Source: an uncultured Porphyromonas sp. (GTDB taxonomy: Bacteria > Bacteroidota > Bacteroidia > Bacteroidales > Porphyromonadaceae). From it: a DNA stretch of 18,615 nt. The notes below the pieces were generated by a model. The model did not search any database. It worked only from the letters and a program-made list of their open reading frames with translations, and was not told where the DNA came from. The stretch lies in contig NZ_CABUAN010000042.1 in assembly GCF_902489635.1 (NCBI RefSeq), positions 1-18,615 of the forward strand, written 5' to 3'. Position 1 is the first letter of the stretch. Every line of letters begins with the position of its first letter. Below, piece by piece: positions 7,084 through 12,571 of this stretch. The position numbers and the translations under genes were made by a program.

Positions 7084-7263
7084 ATGGATATACGACTACC
7101 TTATCTCACCCCCACAGAGCTCTCTCAGGCTCTAAACGATGCCGCACAAGCGAGACGCTCCACGCATCATCAAGAGATGATACAGCACCTACTCGAGCTA
7201 GCGCAGAGTGGAGACTGTTGCAAAAGTCAACAGTCTCACAATCTTGCTTGCAAGATTGTCTAG
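7084..7263 (+). CDS. Small unknown protein with C-terminus altered by a MITE
   Basis: An ATG at 7084, the first after an in-frame stop at 7075-7077, opens a 59-codon frame ending in TAG at 7261-7263. Residues 1-42 (MDIRLPYLTPTELSQALNDA onward, ending ELAQS) come from unique DNA. From codon 43 on, the frame is in the repeat element starting at 7211 and reads GDCCKSQQSHNLACKIV. If the element and one copy of its AGAGTG target duplication are removed, the frame continues as GGT GTG TAG, giving an ancestral protein of 44 residues ending SGV. The native part looks like an amphipathic helix pair. It lies 87 bp after the sigma factor and may be co-transcribed with it. I do not recognise the family; a very small sigma regulator is only a guess, and the frame may not be expressed. 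Confidence 0.5.
   Translation: MDIRLPYLTPTELSQALNDAAQARRSTHHQEMIQHLLELAQSGDCCKSQQSHNLACKIV
7205..7210. repeat. Target-site duplication, left copy
   Basis: AGAGTG directly precedes the left inverted repeat of the MITE-like element and is repeated at 7386-7391 directly after the right inverted repeat. It falls in codons 41-43 of the small gene at 7084. Confidence 0.75.
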
Positions 7264-7385
7264 ACTTTGCAGAAAGGATGAAGCGCAAGGCGCTGAGGGT
7301 GAGGTCTGAAGGGAGCATACATCCGTATGTGACCGAAGCCGAATCCCGAAAGCAACACAGCGATTCGCCTTTATGCAACAGTCTC
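7211..7385. mobile_element. 175-bp MITE-like element
   Basis: The ends are 12-bp perfect inverted repeats: GAGACTGTTGCA at 7211-7222 and TGCAACAGTCTC at 7374-7385. AGAGTG lies immediately outside both ends (7205-7210 and 7386-7391), a 6-bp target-site duplication that marks insertion by transposition. The element encodes no transposase. It is rich in hairpins: GAGACTGTTG/CAACAGTCTC (7211-7237), ACAATCTTGC/GCAAGATTGT (7238-7259), AGCGC/GCGCT (7282-7294), CATAC/GTATG (7316-7329) and CGAATC/GATTCG (7340-7367). Its first 50 bp recur exactly at 18562-18611. A parent insertion sequence with the same ends is expected elsewhere in the genome; I cannot name it with confidence. Confidence 0.82.
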
Positions 7386-7391
7386 AGAGTG
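7386..7391. repeat. Target-site duplication, right copy
   Basis: AGAGTG follows the right inverted repeat of the MITE-like element and matches 7205-7210. The next bases, GTGTGTAG, restore the original stop codon of the interrupted small gene when joined to the left flank. Confidence 0.75.
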
Positions 7392-7460
7392 GTGTGTAGG
7401 ACTCACTATCTGCAGACAGCAACCGACTGCTGCCCCACCCTTTCCCTTAAGACATACTCC

Positions 7461-7511
7461 AAGCGAGCTGACTAGTACTCAGAGAGAGACTAGACGGCTC
7501 GCTTCTTTTTA
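7461..7511 (+). terminator. Rho-independent terminator after sigma/small-gene unit
   Basis: AAGCGAGC (7461-7468) pairs perfectly with GCTCGCTT (7497-7504). An inner CTAGT/ACTAG pairing extends the stem, and a C plus TTTTT follow at 7505-7510. It closes the sigma factor unit before the hutU promoter. Confidence 0.75.
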
Positions 7512-7522
7512 TAGCGCCTTGT

Positions 7523-7547
7523 GACGACCTCTCGGTTGGAGATCGTC
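7523..7547 (+). other. Hairpin upstream of hutU
   Basis: GACGA-C-CTCT and its partner GGAGATCGTC form a stem with one mismatch around a small GGTT-containing loop. It has no T-run, so it is not a clear terminator. It lies between the sigma-unit terminator and the partial MITE end at 7561. Confidence 0.4.
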
Positions 7548-7560
7548 ATATCTCTATATC

Positions 7561-7588
7561 GAGACTGTTGCAAAAGTCAACAATCTCA
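7561..7588. repeat. Partial copy of MITE left end
   Basis: The first 21 bases match the MITE left end at 7211-7231 exactly, and the next TCTCA matches again after one changed base (A for G). The two 10-bp arms GAGACTGTTG and CAACAATCTC still form a hairpin with one mismatch. It ends 17 bp before the -7 box of hutU and so occupies the position of its -33 region. Confidence 0.75.
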
Positions 7589-7605
7589 TATCGATGAGTT
7601 TTTAG

Positions 7606-7613
7606 TATCTTTG
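7606..7613 (+). promoter_or_regulatory. Promoter -7 box of hutU
   Basis: TATCTTTG matches the TAnnTTTG consensus exactly and is identical to the boxes at 375 and 12544. It lies 33 bp before the chosen ATG of hutU at 7647. No clear TTTG lies 19-21 bp upstream; that place holds the partial MITE hairpin. Confidence 0.6.
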
Positions 7614-7646
7614 TGGGACACGAAATTAAGATTGCAACCAGTAATT

Positions 7647-9641
7647 ATGAAGAGAACCTGTAAGTTTACACTCGACGCTACACTGCCCAAGTACCCCACC
7701 TTTGAGGAGGGCATCCGTCGAGCACCGGATAGGGGCTACAGCTTGACCCCTGCACAGACACGTGTGGCACTACAGAATGCGCTGCGCTATGTACCTAAAG
7801 AGCTCCACGCTGAGCTAGCACCCGAGTTCCTCAAGGAGCTCAAGGAGCGTGGTAAGATCTACGCTTATCGCTATCGTCCCGAGGGTGACCTCAAGGCTGG
7901 TCCTATCGATAGCTACAAGGGTAAGTGTATCGAGGGTAAGGCCTTCCAGGTGATGATCCACAATAACCTCTCACACGCCGTAGCACTCTACCCTTACGAG
8001 CTGGTCACCTATGGTGAGACAGGTCAGGTGTGCCAAAACTGGCTCCAGTATCGCCTCATCATCAAGTACCTCGAGGAGCTCACACAGGATCAGACACTCG
8101 TCATCGAGAGCGGACACCCGCTGGGTCTCTTCGCTTCGCACCCCTCAGCACCTCGTGTCATCATCACCAACTCGATGATGGTCGGTCTCTATGACAATAT
8201 CAAGGACTGGGAGATAGCTGCTCAGATGGGCGTCGCCAACTATGGTCAGATGACTGCTGGTGGCTGGATGTACATCGGGCCGCAGGGTATCGTACACGGT
8301 ACGTTCAACACGCTGCTCAACGCTGGTCGTCAGCAACTACATATCCCGAGCGGTGGCAACCTCGCTGGCAAGCTCTTTATCTCCTCTGGTCTAGGCGGTA
8401 TGAGTGGTGCACAGCCTAAGGCTGCCGACATCGCTGGTGCTACCTCGATCATCGCTGAGGTGGATATGTCTCGTATCATGACTCGCTACAATCAGGGCTG
8501 GGTGAAGCATATCGCCAAGACGATCCCCGAGGCACTCAAGCTTGCTGAGGAGGGTATGAAGGCTGGTGAGCCTTGCTCTATCGCTTACCATGGTAATGTG
8601 GTCGACCTGCTGGAGTACTGTGTCGAGCACAATGTACACATCGACCTACTCTCCGACCAGACGAGCTGTCACGCTGTCTACGAGGGTGGTTACTGCCCTG
8701 TGTCGCTCACCTTTGAGGAGCGCACCGACCTGCTGGCACACGACAGAGAGCGTTTCTGCCAGGAGGTAGACAAGGGTCTGCACCGTCACTACGAGGCTAT
8801 CAAGGCTTTGGTGGCTCGTGGCACTTACTTCTTTGATTATGGTAATGCCTTTATGAAGGCTTGCTTCGATGCGGGCATTCAGGAGATCTCTCGCAATGGC
8901 GTAGACGACAAGGATGGCTTCATCTGGCCAAGCTACGTAGAGGACATCATGGGGCCTGAGCTCTTTGACTACGGCTATGGTCCATTCCGCTGGGTATGCC
9001 TCAGCCACGACCACGAAGATTTGATCAAGACCGATCACGCTGCTATGGAGTGCATCGACCCGGATCGTCGTGAGCAGGATCGTGACAACTATATATGGAT
9101 ACGTGACGCTGAGAAGAATCAGCTCGTCGTCGGTACCGAGGCGCGTATCCTCTATCAGGATGCTGCAGGCCGTCTGAAGATCGCCCTCAAGTTCAACGAT
9201 ATGGTACGTCGTGGCGAGGTTGGCCCGATCATGATCGGTCGTGACCACCACGATGTGAGCGGTACGGATAGCCCCTTCCGTGAGACGTCCAACATCCGTG
9301 ACGGTAGTAACGTCATGGCCGACATGGCTGTCCAGTGCTTTGCGGGCAACTGCGCTCGTGGTATGAGCCTCGTCGCTCTGCACAACGGTGGTGGCGTCGG
9401 TATCGGCAAGGCGATCAACGGTGGCTTTGGTATGGTCCTCGATGGTAGCCGTCGTGTCGACGAGATCCTCCGTCAGGCTATGACGTGGGATGTCATGGGC
9501 GGTGTAGCTCGCCGTGCGTGGGCTCGCAATGAGAACGCGCTGTCTACCTCTCGCGAGTTCAACGAGGAGCACTCCGACCTCTACCACATCACCATCCCCT
9601 TCCTCGTGGATGACGCTCTTCTTGATGAGGTGCTGAAATAG
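7647..9641 (+). CDS. hutU: Urocanate hydratase
   Basis: Urocanase adds water to urocanate to form imidazolonepropionate, the second step of histidine degradation, using bound NAD as an electrophile in the cytoplasm. From the ATG at 7647 the protein has 664 residues, beginning MKRTCKFTLDATLPKYPTFE. The frame is open further upstream, but that part includes repeat DNA and the promoter, so 7647 is preferred. Clear family motifs are the NAD-site region GGNLAGKLFISSGLGGMSGA, then YGPFRWVCLS, PIMIGRDHHDVSGTDSPFRE and ALHNGGGVGIG. The length and sequence fit the long, eukaryote-like UROC1 group rather than the ~560-residue Pseudomonas form. In the place of Pseudomonas Cys410 (ARICWV) this protein reads ARILYQ. 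No other hut gene is in the window; it has its own promoter and terminator. Confidence 0.95.
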   Translation: MKRTCKFTLDATLPKYPTFEEGIRRAPDRGYSLTPAQTRVALQNALRYVPKELHAELAPEFLKELKERGKIYAYRYRPEGDLKAGPIDSYKGKCIEGKAFQVMIHNNLSHAVALYPYELVTYGETGQVCQNWLQYRLIIKYLEELTQDQTLVIESGHPLGLFASHPSAPRVIITNSMMVGLYDNIKDWEIAAQMGVANYGQMTAGGWMYIGPQGIVHGTFNTLLNAGRQQLHIPSGGNLAGKLFISSGLGGMSGAQPKAADIAGATSIIAEVDMSRIMTRYNQGWVKHIAKTIPEALKLAEEGMKAGEPCSIAYHGNVVDLLEYCVEHNVHIDLLSDQTSCHAVYEGGYCPVSLTFEERTDLLAHDRERFCQEVDKGLHRHYEAIKALVARGTYFFDYGNAFMKACFDAGIQEISRNGVDDKDGFIWPSYVEDIMGPELFDYGYGPFRWVCLSHDHEDLIKTDHAAMECIDPDRREQDRDNYIWIRDAEKNQLVVGTEARILYQDAAGRLKIALKFNDMVRRGEVGPIMIGRDHHDVSGTDSPFRETSNIRDGSNVMADMAVQCFAGNCARGMSLVALHNGGGVGIGKAINGGFGMVLDGSRRVDEILRQAMTWDVMGGVARRAWARNENALSTSREFNEEHSDLYHITIPFLVDDALLDEVLK

Positions 9642-9660
9642 ACCTTCATCGAGCATAACG

Positions 9661-9707
9661 AAAAGCCTCGCCTCTCTAAGCACACAGCTTAGGGGGGCGA
9701 AGCTTTT
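9661..9707 (+). terminator. Rho-independent terminator of hutU
   Basis: A long stem: CTAAGC (9676-9681) pairs with GCTTAG (9687-9692) around ACACA, extended outward by about 15 further pairs from AAAAGC-CTCGCC to GGGCGA-AGCTTTT with one mismatch and a few G-T pairs. The run of six T forms the tail. It begins 19 bp after the hutU stop. Confidence 0.9.
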
Positions 9708-9712
9708 TTCCG

Positions 9713-9720
9713 TACTTTTG
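9713..9720 (+). promoter_or_regulatory. Promoter -7 box of the calcium ATPase gene
   Basis: TACTTTTG matches TAnnTTTG and lies just after the hutU terminator and 18 bp before the ATG at 9739. The leader would be only about 12 nt. No good -33 box is seen, since that region is terminator stem. Confidence 0.5.
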
Positions 9721-9738
9721 CCAAGTACTCACGGACTA

Positions 9739-12426
9739 ATGGAAGAAAGACACCACTATACAGGACTAACGGATGCGCAGGTTCTGGAGAGCCGCAAGAA
9801 GCATGGCGCAAATATCCTGACACCCCCTAAGAAAGCACCGCTATGGCGGCAGTTCTTGGAGAAGTTTGCCGATCCGCTCATCATCATCTTGCTGATTGCT
9901 GGCGGACTATCTATCGGCATCTCCTGCTACGAGTACTTTAGGCTGGGTGAGGGTGCCGAGGTTTTCTTCGAGCCGGTGGGTATCTTCGTGGCGATCCTGC
10001 TCGCTACGGGGCTCGCCTTTTACTTTGAGCTACAGGCAGACAAGGAGTTCACCATCCTCAATCAGGTGCATGACGACGAGCTGGTGACCCTCATCCGCAA
10101 TGGCAATGTGACGCAGGTGCCACGCCGGGAGGTGGTCGTAGGCGACATCGTACGCCTAGGCACTGGCGAGGAGGTGCCAGCAGACTGCGAGCTACTCGAG
10201 GCGACGATGCTGCAGATGGACGAATCGACTCTCACGGGAGAGCCATTCTGCAACAAAAGCGTTCATCCCGAGGAATTTGACAAGAGTGCTACCTACCCGA
10301 CCGATCAGGTGATGAAAGGGACCAAAGTGATGGAGGGGCACGGCATCTGCAAGGTCCTCGCCGTGGGCGACAAAACGGAGCAGGGCAAGGTATTCGAAGC
10401 GGTTCAAATCGTGGATGACGTCAAGACGCCACTCAGCGAACAGCTCGATGGTTTGAGCCGATGGGTCACGAGGGTGAGCTACGGCATCGCAGCCCTCATC
10501 GTCGTGGGGCGTATCGTCGCTTACCTTGTCGCCAACGGCACCGACATCTTTGGCTCTGTGGAGCAGGCTACGCCCTTCTTTGCTTACATTCTGCAGACCT
10601 TGATGATTGCTGTGACGCTCATCGTCGTGGCGGTGCCAGAGGGCTTGCCGATGGCGGTGACGCTGAGTCTAGCCTACAGTATGCGTCGTATGCTACGGAC
10701 CAATAACTTGGTGCGCAAGATGCACGCCTGCGAGACGATGGGCGCGACCACCGTCATCTGTACCGATAAGACGGGTACGCTAACGCAAAACCAGATGAGC
10801 GTTGACGAGATGAAGCTCTACGGCGACACCCCTCAGGATCTACTCCACGAGGGCATTGCGGTCAATTCAACCGCTTCGCTTGATCTCTCCGACCCCGCCA
10901 ATCCACAGGTGCTAGGCAATCCAACGGAAGGCGCTCTGCTCCTATGGCTTCACGGTCAGGGGGTCGACTACCGCTCTTTGCGAGAGCATGCGGAGGCGGT
11001 CGCTGAGGTACCATTCTCCACAGAGCGCAAATATATGGCGACGCTCGTTGCGTCTGCCACGTTGCCAGGCCAGCGGGTACTCTATATTAAAGGAGCGCCC
11101 GAGATCGTCTTCGACCTATGCGCTGAGTCTGCCGTCAGCCGTGAGGAGCTGGAGCAGCAGTTGGCCGAGTATCAGCGACGCGCCATGCGTACGCTAGGCT
11201 TTGCCTACCAATTGGTCGAGGAGGGCGACTCGGTGATTGAGTCAGCTCAATTGACCGCCAGCAAGCTCCACTTCATCGGTGTAGTCGCCATCGCCGACCC
11301 CGTCCGCGTAGAGGTGCCCGCCGCGGTGCAGGAGTGTATTGACGCGGGGATCGATGTGAAGGTAGTCACGGGCGACACCTCCGGCACGGCACGCGAGATA
11401 GCTCGTCAGATCGGTCTGTGGGACGACAGCCGAGATGGGGCGAATAGCATCATCACGGGACCGGACTTTGCTGCGCTCTCTGACGAAGAGCTCCTAGCAC
11501 GTGTCAACGAACTGAAGATCATCTCTCGAGCGCGTCCGATGGACAAGAAGCGACTCGTAGAGGCACTCCAAAGCAAAGGTCACGTGGTGGCTGTCACGGG
11601 CGACGGCACCAACGATGCGCCGGCTCTCCGTGCGGCACACGTCGGGCTCTCCATGGGCGATGGTACGAGCGTTGCCAAGGAGGCTTCGGACATTACGATC
11701 ATCGACAACTCCTTTAGCAGTATCGGCAAGGCGGTCATGTGGGGACGCTCACTTTATCAAAACATTCAGCGCTTCCTACTCTTCCAGTTGACTGTCAATG
11801 TGACCGCCTGTCTACTGGTTCTCTGTGGCGCCTTCATGGGCACAGAGTCCCCGCTGACTGTCACGCAGATGCTCTGGATCAATCTGATTATGGACACCTT
11901 TGCCGCTATGGCGCTAGCCTCGCTACCACCCTCTGAGAGTGTGATGAAAGACAAGCCACGTGACCGCAACGCTTTCATCCTCAACAGGCCGATGCTACGA
12001 GAGATCATTGGCGTGGGAGGCTTCTTCTTTGCGATGCTACTGGTGCTGCTCTATATCTTCCAGCGCACCGATGTGACGCAGCTGACCGACCTGCTCACGA
12101 TGCAGCTTGGCCCTAAGGGACATGTCTCAGCATACGAGCAGACGCTCCTCTTCACGATCTTCGTGATGACCCACTTCTTCTACCTCTTCAATGCGCGCGC
12201 CTTCGAGACAGGGCGCAGTGCGCTTCACTTCAAGGGGTGTCGCGGACTGCTCACCATCGTCGCGATCATCCTCATTGGTCAGATAGCGATGGTCGAGGTG
12301 CCGGGGATACAGCAGTTCTTCAACGTAACAGGGCTCAAGCTTATCGACTGGGTCATCATCTTCGTCGGCTCCTCGCTCGTCCTCTGGGTGCGTGAGCTGT
12401 GGCATCTCGTGACGAGTAGAGGTTAG
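9739..12426 (+). CDS. P2B-type calcium-translocating P-type ATPase
   Basis: An 895-residue cation pump that uses ATP to export Ca2+ across the cytoplasmic membrane. It starts with an N-terminal cation-ATPase domain (GLTDAQVLESRKKHGAN), then two membrane helices, an actuator domain with TLTGEP (about 164-169), PEGLP in helix M4 (about 301-305), phosphorylation motif DKTGTLT with Asp343, KGAPE in the nucleotide-binding domain, and the hinge GDGTNDAP near 621-628. The M6 helix reads NLIMDTFAAMALASLP, close to plasma-membrane calcium pumps, which supports Ca2+ over Na+/K+ or Mn2+. ATG 9739 is chosen because the upstream TTG at 9718 lies inside the promoter box. The last two codons and stop (AGA GGT TAG) lie in a 7-bp repeat, so the C-terminus has been shaped by repeat DNA. 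Confidence 0.9.
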   Translation: MEERHHYTGLTDAQVLESRKKHGANILTPPKKAPLWRQFLEKFADPLIIILLIAGGLSIGISCYEYFRLGEGAEVFFEPVGIFVAILLATGLAFYFELQADKEFTILNQVHDDELVTLIRNGNVTQVPRREVVVGDIVRLGTGEEVPADCELLEATMLQMDESTLTGEPFCNKSVHPEEFDKSATYPTDQVMKGTKVMEGHGICKVLAVGDKTEQGKVFEAVQIVDDVKTPLSEQLDGLSRWVTRVSYGIAALIVVGRIVAYLVANGTDIFGSVEQATPFFAYILQTLMIAVTLIVVAVPEGLPMAVTLSLAYSMRRMLRTNNLVRKMHACETMGATTVICTDKTGTLTQNQMSVDEMKLYGDTPQDLLHEGIAVNSTASLDLSDPANPQVLGNPTEGALLLWLHGQGVDYRSLREHAEAVAEVPFSTERKYMATLVASATLPGQRVLYIKGAPEIVFDLCAESAVSREELEQQLAEYQRRAMRTLGFAYQLVEEGDSVIESAQLTASKLHFIGVVAIADPVRVEVPAAVQECIDAGIDVKVVTGDTSGTAREIARQIGLWDDSRDGANSIITGPDFAALSDEELLARVNELKIISRARPMDKKRLVEALQSKGHVVAVTGDGTNDAPALRAAHVGLSMGDGTSVAKEASDITIIDNSFSSIGKAVMWGRSLYQNIQRFLLFQLTVNVTACLLVLCGAFMGTESPLTVTQMLWINLIMDTFAAMALASLPPSESVMKDKPRDRNAFILNRPMLREIIGVGGFFFAMLLVLLYIFQRTDVTQLTDLLTMQLGPKGHVSAYEQTLLFTIFVMTHFFYLFNARAFETGRSALHFKGCRGLLTIVAIILIGQIAMVEVPGIQQFFNVTGLKLIDWVIIFVGSSLVLWVRELWHLVTSRG

Positions 12427-12460
12427 AGGTTAGAGATTAGAAGTTAGAGATTAGAGGTTA
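12419..12460. repeat. 7-bp tandem repeat, left arm of inverted repeat
   Basis: Six units: GAGGTTA, GAGGTTA, GAGATTA, GAAGTTA, GAGATTA, GAGGTTA. They are the reverse complement of the CTCTAAT/CTCTAAC units at 322-370 and at 12499-12540. The calcium ATPase stop codon (12424-12426) is inside the first two units. Confidence 0.85.
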
Positions 12461-12538
12461 GAAGGGATCAGAGTGCTAGTGTCTCTAGTGCTCCTAGGTC
12501 TAAGGTCTAATCTCTAACTTCTAATCTCTAACCTCTAA
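12423..12538. repeat. 33-bp perfect inverted repeat with 50-bp loop
   Basis: 12423-12455 is the exact reverse complement of 12506-12538; the 50 bp between (12456-12505) hold shorter degenerate repeats. Both arms are made of 7-bp units. Lacking a T-run directly after it, it does not look like a standard terminator, but a transcript through it would fold into a very stable hairpin that could separate the ATPase and uvrA units. Confidence 0.85.
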
Positions 12539-12540
12539 TT
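12499..12540. repeat. 7-bp tandem repeat, right arm, before uvrA promoter
   Basis: Six units: TCTAAGG, TCTAATC, TCTAACT, TCTAATC, TCTAACC, TCTAATT. The array runs straight into TCGTATCTTTGC. The 27 bp at 12526-12552 are identical to 357-383 in front of the polysaccharide operon. Confidence 0.85.
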
Positions 12541-12543
12541 TCG

Positions 12544-12551
12544 TATCTTTG
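12544..12551 (+). promoter_or_regulatory. Promoter -7 box of uvrA operon
   Basis: TATCTTTG is an exact TAnnTTTG match, identical in sequence and in its repeat setting to the box at 375-382. The uvrA ATG follows 20 bp later. The -33 position is filled by the 7-bp repeats. Confidence 0.6.
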
Positions 12552-12560
12552 CTTTGATAA

Positions 12561-12566
12561 AAGGAG
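12561..12566 (+). promoter_or_regulatory. Shine-Dalgarno site of uvrA
   Basis: AAGGAG lies 5 bp before the ATG at 12572. It is one of the few good ribosome-binding sites in this window and decides the start against the in-frame TTG at 12554, which lies upstream of this site. Confidence 0.65.
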
Positions 12567-12571
12567 TAGCT

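Noticed and set aside
7070..7135. Alternative small frame starting at ATG 7070
   Set aside because: Only 21 codons (MTRRLWIYDYL...) and out of frame with the longer frame at 7084, whose pre-insertion form is complete and ends at a natural stop.
7218..7475. 85-codon + strand frame
   Set aside because: It starts inside the MITE left end, covers the whole element and runs into the terminator region; the encoded sequence comes from repeat DNA and is unlikely to be a gene.
7521..7646. N-terminal extension of urocanate hydratase
   Set aside because: The extra 42 codons read through a hairpin, a MITE fragment and the -7 box; homologous proteins start close to MKRTCKFTLD.
8646..9683. Long open frame (345 codons) on the - strand
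   Set aside because: It lies opposite hutU, which has unmistakable urocanase motifs; the antisense protein has no recognisable domain and is a shadow of a codon-biased gene.
9718..9738. TTG start for the calcium ATPase
   Set aside because: It overlaps the promoter box at 9713-9720 and would precede the transcription start; ATG 9739 gives the normal N-terminus.
12554..12571. TTG start for uvrA
   Set aside because: A Shine-Dalgarno sequence at 12561-12566 is placed for the ATG at 12572, downstream of this TTG.
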